A stretch of 64,000 nt of DNA from Ustulina deusta (taxonomy: Eukaryota > Ascomycota > Sordariomycetes > Xylariales > Xylariaceae). The DNA is taken from NCBI GenBank assembly GCA_023159155.1, contig JAJNNX010000006.1:992001-1056000 (forward strand). The letters are read 5' to 3'. The position numbers and the translations under genes were made by a program. Each line of letters opens with the position of its first letter. Position 1 is the stretch's first letter. Under the pieces are notes generated by a model, which saw nothing but the letters and a program-made list of their open reading frames with translations, made no database searches and had not been told where the DNA came from. This document shows positions 1 to 10,517 of this stretch, in pieces.

Positions 1-964
1 TGTAAGCAAGGCGAAACATGCGAGCAAGTCGTTCGAAGAACCAAAGCAGGAATATGGTGATCATGTACGGGAGTTGTGGTAAACCGCCGGGGATTGAAGC
101 TGAGGTGCAGTGAATGAGCGTCGTGACGAAGATGATGAAAGCCAGAATAATGTGTACATTGAGGAACGTCTCATAAAAGGCATGACGGACTGGGGAAAAG
201 GACAAGAAGAAGAGGATTACTAGGGCGACGGTTCCACCGAACCCGGAGGCAATGAAGCTGTCGTGGAGAATTTTCTCATTGACGCTGCCCCATCCTGCTG
301 CAGCAACTTCAACATAGGCCCAAGCAATGGTATGGACCAAGGCCTCCAACACAACCATACGGCCCATCCAACGATGCAGGAGATTATAGGTATCGAAGCT
401 AACCTTGAGTAGAGGTATGAGAGGATTATTTCGTCCTGCCAGGATAATTAGGGGCACCATGTTGACTACCGCGAGAGTCCCCGAGCGACCTCGAATTTCG
501 GCTGCCAAGGAGTAGCGATTGGATTGGGACCAGTCCAAGTAAAACATGTAGACGATGTTGCTGAGCAGGTAAAGACCGAGAATGACGGAATGAAGACGGG
601 ATGGTAAGGTTCCGATACTGAAAGCCGAAGATAATCGTATTTCTCGATTATGACGTTTACGCCAGAAAGGGGCGTAAATCAGGTTTTTCTTCAAACTAGG
701 CATCCAACTCCATTGTGACAACTTCCAATATCCTTGCTGGTCTGCTGGCATGGACATAGCAGAGACATGCCGTAGTTTGCTCCACCCTATTTCTAGAAGC
801 CTCACCGAGAGGACGAACAATGCGAGTATACCCAATGACCACCACAGAGTGTCCCTGAAGAGTAGGTTCACGGGCTGATTGACGCCTGATAGACCGGTAG
901 CATAGGGGGCAATCGTGGCGGCTGCATCAGCGGCCTCTTTGGCTTGTGTTGTTGTGACGTCCAT
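1..964 (-). CDS. Ferric reductase (FRE/NOX-type transmembrane), 5' part only
   Basis: The minus strand is open from an ATG at 964 to the window edge (about 321 codons); the C-terminal FAD/NADPH half lies outside. The product has a hydrophobic N-terminal segment followed by several membrane helices. Two histidine pairs are each 14 residues apart, H197/H211 (in HRWMGRM and HTIAWA) and H271/H285 (in NVHII and IHC). This spacing is the bis-heme ligand pattern of the ferric reductase transmembrane domain. Family members sit in the plasma or vacuolar membrane and pass electrons from NADPH through FAD and two hemes to ferric iron or copper chelates. The start was chosen because it opens the frame just before a short luminal N-terminus; no signal peptide was judged. 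No intron is needed in the visible part. An NADPH oxidase is less likely, but the missing C-terminus prevents a firm choice. Confidence 0.85.
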   Translation of the reverse strand, partial: MDVTTTQAKEAADAAATIAPYATGLSGVNQPVNLLFRDTLWWSLGILALFVLSVRLLEIGWSKLRHVSAMSMPADQQGYWKLSQWSWMPSLKKNLIYAPFWRKRHNREIRLSSAFSIGTLPSRLHSVILGLYLLSNIVYMFYLDWSQSNRYSLAAEIRGRSGTLAVVNMVPLIILAGRNNPLIPLLKVSFDTYNLLHRWMGRMVVLEALVHTIAWAYVEVAAAGWGSVNEKILHDSFIASGFGGTVALVILFFLSFSPVRHAFYETFLNVHIILAFIIFVTTLIHCTSASIPGGLPQLPYMITIFLLWFFERLARMFRLAY

Positions 965-3900
965 GTCCCGTAGAGCGAGTATCGGTGAGGGCGTTAATGA
1001 CCCGAAGGCAGCGATCCGGCGCCGCATTAATGACATTGTTTTGAATTCTGAGTACAGGCTGAGAGGGAATGTCTGACTCGGCGTATAAGTGACAGGACGG
1101 TCCAGTTGCCTCAGCCGAATGGAAAAGGGGGAAAAAGAGAGAATCTATAGTGAACGAAGAAAGGTTCGCTGAAGGGCCCAGAATCCTCGAGGCAAAGAAG
1201 GCTGTTTCATTCACGGGCGCTCGTCATAAGGGCATTGTTTAACAGATAATGAGCGGTAAACGAACAGCGAGGAGGATCTTTGTGTGCCGTTGAGCAGAGC
1301 TTTGTCTTCTCCAGGCTGGATCTTGTCGGTTATCTTTCAATGTGTCTGTGACTTGGAACTTATGAAGCCCTGGTTTTTTGGTGCTCTTTGTGGTCGCGGA
1401 GGTGGAACTCGGAGCCGGGGTTGAGCGCAACACCCAAAGACGAGATATTCCTCGCACGAAAAGAAAGCGTGGGCTCTGGGGGCAAAATGCTTGGTGCACC
1501 AATATTTGCTCGGGTGTAGTGACCGTGGGTGTTGGTTGACTTTGCTTGGTGTTGCAGGAGAGAGGGGATGGGCGGGTGTTGTTGCACCGCCAGTTCCAAG
1601 CACTTGGTCACCGAAGAAACAAACCTGCAGACCTCGACTGGGAGGGGGGCAGGAGAAGACGGCAGAAGCGCGCCTAGCGGCTACACAAAAACACGAAAAG
1701 AGGTTGGATGAGCAGGTTGCTTGTTTTGGCCCAGGCAAATTGTGATGTTCGGTTGATCATGCAGATGACGATGTGTGCTGTGCTTGTTCGGCGCCTTGCA
1801 GGACCCAGCTGCAGGCAGACGACGTGAGCGATTGCAAAGCAGCTCATCAAGAGCTGGAGGACAAAGAGAGAAAGAATGCTGCTCCTCGCATGCAAGGAAC
1901 ACGACAATCACCTCTCAATAAAAGGGGGCGTAGCATTTATGAGAAAAGAAAGCAGTTGATTCATCCATCGACTGTCGACCAAGCCGCCGGCCCTGCCTGG
2001 GTCTGCTGTAGTGTCAGACCTAGCAATGACAAGAAGCTTGTCCCCACAATAGATGACGGGCGTCCATGATGTAGAGTCCTCGTACAGAATGCCGCTTGCA
2101 TCTCATTGTCTCCCTGTGGCGTTGGCGGGTTTTCGTGCCTACATTAGGTACTTTAGTGTCCAGCCGTACCCGTACCGCCGGTATCCACCCTCCACTACAC
2201 TGTACCTTATAGGTACTTAACTTACACTAGGTAGGTCGTACGTACACTAGCAGACGGACCACGCCGCCGGCCATGAAGCTCGCCAGGTCTCTCCTTTCTC
2301 CCATCTGACCGTCAGATGGAATGGGAATGCACGCAACCTCTGGACACTAAACCCGCAGGCGGCGGAGTGAAGCTCAACTACGCGGGCTCCCTACCTATCA
2401 TTTGTAGCGGTCACCAGAATGCCATGATGGTCTGATGGGCCACGGCCAATTGGTGGCCTGAGTTTGGGCTGGCTATGAGTCGTCTTCTCTCTTGCTTGAG
2501 GAGAATCTCGTCAGGGTAGAACAAGTGGCTGTTGAACGCCTGGCCAGGTGGACAGGGATATGAGCAGGGGTGGCGCAAAGTTTATCTCGGCTCAACCCAC
2601 CCCCTGTCGTACATGGATTACGGCTTCTGATTGGCGGCTTGTTTTCTCGCCGATCGCTGGAATTTCGCCCTTGGCCCTCGAGGGTTAGGATGTTTCGTAT
2701 TATTCGGACGGCGGCTTCGATGGCTGACTCTCAGTCCCTGACAAACGCGCGCTCTCGCCAATGCATCGGTTCGGCGAGAAAGTAACGTGCTTGATTGGAT
2801 CTCGGTCCCCCGCCTTCGCGTGCCGACGAATAACTACGCAGATACGGTAGTGCACAGCATGTATCGGTATATTTAAGCAGTTGTTAGGAGGTAGTGTAAA
2901 TTACGAGCGAGACATCCTGACGTGCAGCACGGAGATTCGATGTGCTTCCCAATCTCGTGCATGTAATAAAGAGCATATCATGATGGTTCTGAGTAGCTAC
3001 TCTACAACCTGGAACACTCGCCCAGGTGAGTGGACGATTCAGCACGTTTGTGTAGTAAATGCACTAGCGAGACCGGCTCAAACTTTGTTAACGAAGCGCC
3101 CGCGATTACCTAAGTACTTCCTGCAGTCCCAGACTCGGAGAATACATTCGCGCGAACGAGACAGAGGGTCGCCCCACGTTACTACCTCTTTTCTACTGAT
3201 AGACTTGTAGGTTGTGCTGTGAAGCAGACCGGCGCAGAGCTCTCCGAAATATCTTGACTCCTGTCCTTCACGTTGAGCCATAGTTTGGAGAACCTCTTCG
3301 AAACATATCTAGCGCGCCAGTGTTGAGCAACTAGGTAGCTATTGATCTACACGTACTGCGCACCGTGGCAGAGTTCGTGACGATCTGGGTGCGACACCCA
3401 CGTCTGAATAGTCTCAGCTTTACCAAGAGTCCCATTCTTTTGCTTCCTCTTTTTTGCTCAATTACGGGTGTAATCAACTAGAATCACACACACACACAGG
3501 GCTACATATCCTCACCGATGACCCTTGAATCATATGACGTGACCTTCCTGCTTCGACCTTAGTTAGTAAGGCGCAGCATATCAATGACGAGAGTTTGGTA
3601 GCAAACTACTCTTTTATTGAAGAAAGTTAGGTCAACAGAGAGATGCATTTAATAGCCTATGCAAATATAGTTACAACCTAAGATCTGACAGGAGTTAACA
3701 ATTCAGCAAGGGATAAAGAGAGCCCCAGATTGTTTGACTGTTGGTACATACTGTCTTGTTATACTTAGAAACCATGGCATTCAACTATTAAGTAATGTTG
3801 GTATATTACAGCCAAAGACTTCTTATTGGACAACATTGATTAGTTAGTGAGATACTATTTGAGACCACTTCTAAAAGAGTGGCAGACAGCCTTCATTGCT

Positions 3901-4349
3901 TTAAATATGGCACCTCATACATGTATGAAGAGACCCAAGTCTGCGATCACTAGCGAAGCTGTGTACTGGGTAGCACGAGATCTGAACACCCCGTATCTTG
4001 AGGCAACTTTTTGTAGAGGCTGCAACAGCAATGGATTCCTCACTCGTGTAAGTTGTCCCTTGCTTCATTCACTCCGAAAACAAACATGTGCGCGCACACG
4101 CGCACACACACATACATATGCAGGTACCTAACCTTAGGTAGGTATATTGGTATGCTCAAATCATATGTAATGAGTATAAATGATAGATAAAAAGAAGCGA
4201 GATTTCTGTTTGTGATGGGACAACTGATGTAGTACACATCTTATTTATTACAGATGATGTGTAGGTAATTATTTTCCAGCATAACGGTCTTGGGAATTGT
4301 GAGTGAATTAAGGTAGGTGAGCTCAGCCCAATAGGTACCTAGGTAGGTA
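965..4349. other. Gene-free stretch upstream of the ferric reductase
   Basis: I see no convincing gene on either strand. Short open frames here have no recognisable domain and overlap each other. The stretch holds CA-rich simple repeats near 3487-3500 and 4088-4115 and several copies of a TAGGTACCTAGGTA-like motif (around 2205-2245, 4123-4145 and 4332-4350). The first several hundred bases are presumably the ferric reductase promoter. The last motif array is the insertion target of the retrotransposon. Confidence 0.5.
4346..4349. repeat. Target-site duplication GGTA (left copy)
   Basis: GGTA lies directly before the left LTR and again directly after the right LTR (10061-10064). It fits the 4-5 bp duplication made by LTR-retrotransposon integrase. 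The surrounding DNA is itself rich in GGTA, so chance identity is possible. Confidence 0.6.
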
Positions 4350-4602
4350 TGTGCCTCGATACGGTCCCTCTACAGAATTAGTCACTTGGTGTCACTAGGT
4401 CTGATCTGAAGGTCTGTATTGAGTATGGTTGTAGAAGGAAACTAACTAGGGTATCTGACGGAGGTGCGAGGTATTTATGCCCTTAATTAGGTGGGTCGGT
4501 ACCTGGTGCCTAAGGGCTACGCACGGTGCCCTTTTATGCACGTACTATTGTACTGACTTAATGGATTGACTTTAATGGAAGCTAATGGCAATGGGATCTA
4601 TA
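4350..4602 (-). repeat. 3' LTR of the retrotransposon (253 bp)
   Basis: It aligns with 9808-10060 over the full 253 bp without gaps. On the plus strand it starts TGTGCCTCGATAC and ends GGGATCTATA, where the other copy ends GGGATCCACA. The TG...CA ends are therefore those of a normal LTR with the inner CA mutated to TA. Seven differences from the partner fall in the last ~55 bp, next to the interior, and in each this copy carries T where the partner has C. Confidence 0.95.
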
Positions 4603-6119
4603 ATTACTCCTTTCGTTAGATGACTGTCCTAGTTATTCTATAACTTATTGTTTAATATAGCTATAAGTGAGGTTATTACGAACTTTTCTATTATAATATA
4701 TTCTTTAATTGCTAACGGTCTTTTTCTAATATGGTTTTGCTAGTGTACTATAGACTTTTTACTGGGTAGCTGTCCTTACTGTAGGCCGGGTATAAATTAT
4801 TTTTGTTGTACTTGTTAGTGAGCTGAATACTACTGGGACTTCGAAGTCGGTATGTATTGCTATAATAATAACTAGCAATAGCTTAGGGTCTGTTGTAGTG
4901 TGGTTCTGACTTATTTGCGCGTTGCTGAACCTATAATACCTAATTTCCTGTAGTGTAGGTCCGGATGAGTTCTTTTTTCTTTTGTAGATATACCCGTATC
5001 TGGTTTTTTGAGGCCTTCAGACTATTAAAATAGTCTCTCGCGGTTGGTGCCTTGTGGCGTATTGCTAACTCCTTCTAATATTTGGTATTCTTTTTTTCGG
5101 TTAGGTTTTAAACATAGTTAGCTATATCGGTTATCAACTGCTATTGCAGCGGTTGAGTTCCAAACATTAAGAAATAGCTGCTATATCTAGACGGCTTGGG
5201 TATATGGTTATAGATACGTACTGCTAACCTTAGCAAAGTCTAGAAGTCGGAATATTGTTAAACTAAGGCTTTTTGTAATATAGTACGCTTAATGTTACTG
5301 TTAGCCTTTTTGACCTTGCTATTTGCCTATGGCTGCCCTAGTATAATTAGTTTTATAATTAATCCGTTAAACTTGTGCTAAGCAACAGCTTTATTACTTG
5401 TAAACATACCAGTATTATTGCTAATCTATTCCTTTGGGTAGCTAAAGGTTTCTTTAATACGGGTTAGCAAGAGTTAAATTGCTTTAAACAAGACATTAGG
5501 CACTAGCTCTGTTTCGACCTATCCGGTAGCATATTTAATACAAACTAATATTTTAAAGTTAGTTATGGAGGTATGATCTATGGCCTAACAAGTTAATAGA
5601 ACAAGGGGTATAATAGGTTGTAGATTAGGCAACTTGTTGCTGGGTGCCTTTATTAGTTAATATTGCGGGTATTTAGTAATAACTTGTTAACTGATTAAGG
5701 TTATTTTGAAATACTAAAAACGCTTGTTTGTTTTTTTTAATGTTACTCCAACAGTAGCATAGCTATAGTTAATATGTATGTTTTTTACTTGAAGCAATAA
5801 ATCTTTTGTTTTTAATATTTCGAGGAGATTCTTGGCGTATGAGGCGGTTCCGGCTGTATGTAGCAGATTACCTAAAGCCTTTGAATATATTGCCACTTTG
5901 TATAGCTTGCCTTGTTGGGTAAGAAAGTGCTGTTTTACCTATTCTGGCAGTATATTAGGTAACAAATCAGCATTAAAACGTAAAAATTCTAATATTGCCT
6001 AAAGATCTATGCAGTTCAGCTGTTGCAGCTGCGATATAGGTAAAACTTTATTACTAATTATAGCTAAACTAGCTGCGTGACTTTTTTAATATTTAAGCTA
6101 TTTAGAGCTCGGATAGATC

Positions 6120-6960
6120 CTTTCCGGTAGCTTCGATAGCTAATCGGCTAGAACGTTCGATTTGCTTATACGATACACAATACGTATAGCATAGTGTTTA
6201 ATAGCGTCAAGAAAACGTACAATATATGCTAGCTGTTCTATTTTAGTGCGAAAAGTTAATAACAACTTATAATCCGTATAAACAGTCATTTCTCTACTTT
6301 TAACCTAGTGCTTCTAGTGCTAAAGAGCTAATATAATGGCTAACAATTTACGCTCTTGAGCGGAATATTGCAACTAAGTTGCCTATAGCTTTTTCAAAAA
6401 ATAGGCTACGGGGTGGAGTGCCGATTTGTCACTATGCATATGTGGCTGTATTAGACACGCTCCTACGTAAAATTGACTAGAGTTTGTGTTTATAATAAAA
6501 GGTAAGCGCTAACTGAACGGCTGTACGATCAGCATTGTAGTAATAAGGTTACGGATATATATCTATGCCTTTTTTGCTACGCAATCTAGCTTAATAGGTA
6601 TATTTCTGGGCGCCCCGGTAGAGGCTTTAGTAAGTAGTTCTATAACAAGTGAATAATTGCTAATTAAATACCTAAAATATTCTGCTATATTAGTAAAGGC
6701 ATATATTTTAGTTGTTGTTACTAGTTCTAAATAATCTTTTATAGCGGCAACTTTTGCTAGATCAGCTTCAATACTTTTACAAAAGATATTAAAGCTTAGG
6801 AAAGTATTTCTAGGTATAAATAATAACAATTTTAATATATTAATAATTATGCCATATTTTACAAAACATACAAATAATAATTTATATTGCTTAAACAACT
6901 TTTTACGAATTTTAGCTTATATAATAATGTTATTTAATAAGCCGGCTAACTAATCTCTAA
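6120..6960 (-). pseudogene. pol remnant: reverse transcriptase and RNase H
   Basis: An uninterrupted 111-codon minus-strand stretch (6898-6563) resembles the C-terminal reverse transcriptase region of Ty3/gypsy pol. It contains the KYGIIIN-type strand and a YLELVTTTKIYAF segment that corresponds to the usual fungal YLGLTG region. Just upstream, at 6929-6934, the position of the catalytic Asp-Asp pair reads Asn-Asn, as expected from G-to-A changes. Downstream at about 6290-6120 is an RNase H segment with VYTDYK, IVRFLDAIKHY and VYRISKSNVLAD, followed by a stop. These matches place the element in Ty3/gypsy and fix its direction. Confidence 0.8.
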
Positions 6961-8403
6961 AAGGTTTAACAATTTTTTAAATTAGGGCTTAAAAGGTGGC
7001 AGGTATGTTATAAAGTCTAAACAGTATTACAAGCTATTTATATATACCAAATAGTATAACAAACGCTATTTTTTTTTATTAGCTTTATTTATTTAGATTT
7101 GCTAGAATCTATTCTTTAAATCAATAAAGATATACTATAAATATTTTACTGTTTTCTAAATCTGGTTTTGAGTATTAGGTAGCAGATAAGCTTTTTTTTT
7201 GGTTATTTTATTAAGTTTACAATAGTTATAATAAAATTGCTAAATTATGTTTTTAGAGTATTTATTAATAGTTTTATTTATGATTGTACTGCCGGGCGTT
7301 TTTTTTGGTATTAGTAACGCTAAGGCACCCTATAGTCTGTGGCCCTTCTAGATATAGATTTTAAAGTATGCTTTAACGAAGTTTTTGATCGCGTTTTTTT
7401 ATTAAGGATTATATCAACAAAGTGGCAACTTAATTAGTGCAGTATTTCCAGTATTAATATAGTGCTTCGTTTTGGCAATAATTTCTGTTTTTTTTAACGC
7501 TGGGTCAAATAGGCCTAGAAACTTATAAATAAGGTTATTTAGATATTCTTTTACTTATAGGTTATTAGGGGTATTTTTGTACTATTTTATAACACTTGTT
7601 TGGTATACTGTCTTAGATGCTGTACTAGCCTGGGTATTTTTTAGTGGTTTTATGGTAGGTATTCCTATGAAGCGTATTAGTTGTACGGTTTTCTGCCTAT
7701 TTTTTAGGCTAAAAATACTTTTTTACTTATAGAACTTATGCTTATTTATGGTAAGGTCCCTAGGGAAGGTCCGGTCCGGTACAACGCCGCTGACAACTTC
7801 CTATATTTGTGTTGTGCTATTGTTAGTGATAAATTTAGCTACGATATAGCAATTCTATGTTATTTGTGGTTTTGTTTTTTTAATGCTATATATTATGCTT
7901 TGCTATTGGGATGGGTATAGCTTTAGTTTGGCTGCTAATAATTTTGATACGTAGTAACTCGTATATTTATAGTTCTAAAAGACCGTAAATATTATATTGC
8001 TATTGGCAACCCGAGCCTAAAACAGGTTGTAATAGTTCTAATATTTATTATATAGTTTACTTTTTTTTAGTGTTGGTTTTGTTCTGCTTTTATTTATTTT
8101 AACTGCGTGAACAGGGCTGTTTTATATATTAAAAAATTTTTAAAGCTTACGATCGATTTTGGCTTTTTTGTTATTAAGTCAATTATAGGGGCTCTGTTTG
8201 ATTTTTTTTTTTTTAAGATTGTTAGAGCCAGCAAAGTGTACGCGCTTGCAAATCGGTAATTTTTTTCGGAACAACTTATACTTAGTCCAAAACTTATTAG
8301 CTAAGTTGTTATAGAATAGTATGCCTTTAATTGTTACGGATTGACTTAATTCTAAGGGCTGTAAGGTCTATAGGGTCTATTTTAGCTATTTCGGTTATTT
8401 TTG

Positions 8404-9798
8404 GCAATCTTTGGCTTAATAACCTGTTTTGCTACAGTTAAAACATTTGTTTCTTTTAGTTTTGGCGGCATACCTAGCTTTATTAGTCTTATCTAGCTCG
8501 GTTACTTAGTTGACCTTACGATTATTGTTACGGGGGTTAGATATGGCTGGCGGTAGTACTTTTAGAGTTGTTAATCTATAGTTAATAAGCTAGATATGGC
8601 TAATACCTAGCTTAGCCAGTGTTGCTAAGTTGATTTTATAGTTATAGAACAGCGCTAAAGTGTTTTATAACTGTACTATTACTTGTAGTGTGCTATATAT
8701 CTTATTTTTAATTGCAGTTCTAGATATAGACTTAGCTAATCGGGTTGTTTCTTTAATTACCTTGTTATTATTTAGATTTTATATTAATTTCTTAAGATAT
8801 AGCTAGATTGTTGGCATATATGTGCTAAACTTATATATAAGTAAGTTTTTTATTTGTTAAGTTTTATATTAGCTACCCGGAAGCTGATAATAAGCCTTTT
8901 TAAGTTATTATAGATAATTAATATATAATTTTTTTTGCGCTGGCAGAAGACTTACGAATAGCGCTAGAGAGCTATAAAGTATATTGTAAGTTCTTAATAC
9001 TTATATAATAGTTTTTAAGCAGTTAGCCCAAGTGGTATTTTTGGTACGTTTAATAAACTGGGCTATAGTTTGGAAGTTTTTAGCTAATTTAGTATTAATA
9101 CGTATTGCCTATAACTTATATAAAACAAGTGCTTAGATTAGTTAGTTTTGTATATTTTTTATTTTGTTAAGGATTGTATAATCAGTAATAATAAGTTATA
9201 AATTTGTTAGAATTACAACTTTGTTTTTGGGTTTATACTTGTTTAGGCTGCTTATGTTGATTATTAATATAGCTTTGGGGAATATATGCTAAATATGCTA
9301 TTTTTGTTTAGTTTGTGCTTCTAACAGTGCTTAATATTAGTATAGGTTTAACAATTTATTTTGGAGTCTTTTGTTACTAGTTATATGTGCTAGCTGCTAT
9401 ATATATAACTTATTAATGTATCGCCTGTTTATTTTATATGTTTTTTGTAGTAGTAGTAGTAGTAGTGTTAGGTAGACTTGTTGACTAGTCGTATTACTTG
9501 TTGTAGGCATATCTGGTTTTTTAATGAAGTTAGCGATTATTTTTTTTAAATTGTTAATATTGTTTTTTAGCTCTGCTATGCTATAAGCTATGTTAATAGC
9601 AAAAGCGTTAATTTGTTTTTGAGAGTTTTTGATAGTATTGCTTTGCGGAACGCTAATAATTTTATTAACTAGGGCTGTTAGTACTTTTAGTATTTTGTCG
9701 GCTATTTTGAAAGTTTTGGAGTTTTTGCGGTACAGTAGAAGGTATAAAAAAAGTGCTGAATATAATAAGAATAAAAATAATGCTGTAAAGCTGTGCAA
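8404..9798 (-). pseudogene. gag remnant with mutated zinc knuckle
   Basis: A 133-codon stretch (9798-9397), rich in Ile, Asn and Lys, lies where gag should begin, ten bases inside the 5' LTR. Farther on, at 8445-8404, is a knuckle with exact CX2CX4[H]X4C spacing, but the histidine codon reads TAT (Tyr) and the next codon is TAA. Both follow from C-to-T at CpA (CAT to TAT, CAA to TAA). The remainder between these two pieces is full of stops. Assignment as gag rests on position and on the knuckle. Confidence 0.75.
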
Positions 9799-9807
9799 AT
9801 AGCTATT

Positions 9808-10060
9808 TGTGCTTCGATACAGTTCTTTTATAGAATTAGTTACTTGGTATTACTAGGTCTGATCTGAAGGTCTGTATTGAGTATGGTTGTAGAAGGAAAC
9901 TAACTAGGGTATCTGACGGAGGTGCGAGGTATTTATGCCCTTAATTAGGTGGGTCGGTACCTGGTGCCTAAGGGCTACGCACGGTGCCCTTTCATGCACG
10001 TACCATTGTACTGACTCAATGGATTGACTTCAATGGAAGCCAATGGCAATGGGATCCACA
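9808..10060 (-). repeat. 5' LTR of the retrotransposon (253 bp)
   Basis: This is the partner of 4350-4602. Nine differences lie in its first ~52 bp, the side facing the element interior, and in all of them this copy carries T or A where the other has C or G. The outer part keeps CpA sites intact and ends in CCACA. The middle ~145 bp of the two LTRs are identical. Confidence 0.95.
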
Positions 10061-10064
10061 GGTA
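10061..10064. repeat. Target-site duplication GGTA (right copy)
   Basis: It matches the four bases before the left LTR. See the left copy for the caveat on local GGTA richness. Confidence 0.6.
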
Positions 10065-10517
10065 CTGCCCAGGTGGTGCTCCGCCTTAGGTACATCCTAT
10101 ATATATATATTAGGTTTAGCTGCATAAATGTTTGAACCATTTAGAGGGGCTCATGCACATGGGCAGGTGTTCCATTGTCGTCAGAGTTGGGAACCTGACT
10201 GGAAACAATGAGGAAGACAAACTAAAGCGCCTCATATCCCTCGCCAAGTTTGAAAAAAGAAACCAAAAACACACACAGAACTCTCCCTTCCATGATTTAA
10301 CAGATTCGAGGCCTCCTTGCAGGTTATCAGGGCTATTTCTCTTTCTACGCCGACGAATATTCTGATCAACCAATGGGGGACAGGCTTGATTCCATTGAGA
10401 CCAGGCCATGGTCTCACTGCTGCGCGTCCTGTATCAATCATTCTTCTCAGAAACGAGAGGCCTGTTCGCTGCCGCAGCACGTTGTCGAACCCTCCACCGA
10501 GAGCGAGGGCAATCTCC

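Larger units (their letters stand above)
4350..10060 (-). mobile_element. RIP-inactivated Ty3/gypsy LTR retrotransposon
   Basis: Two 253-bp direct repeats flank about 5.2 kb of very AT-rich DNA, and the whole is bounded by GGTA on both sides. Read on the minus strand, the interior keeps the Ty3/gypsy order: a gag remnant (about 9798 to 8400) with a zinc knuckle, then reverse transcriptase (around 6930-6560) and RNase H (around 6290-6120). The integrase would lie between 6100 and 4610. A purine-rich run (GAAAGGAG on the minus strand, about 4608-4615) sits just inside the 3' LTR like a polypurine tract. Stops are frequent in all frames and the changes are C-to-T or G-to-A, as RIP produces. The element cannot make functional proteins. 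The family name is not known to me. Confidence 0.93.

Noticed and set aside
1337..2069. Several overlapping short open frames upstream of the ferric reductase
   Set aside because: They overlap on both strands with no domain, splice logic or codon pattern; probably non-coding.
10317..10517. N-terminal 67-residue extension of APC5
   Set aside because: The frame is open, but the sequence is Pro/Arg-rich without family resemblance and begins close to the retrotransposon flank; the ATG at 10518 starts the recognisable domain.
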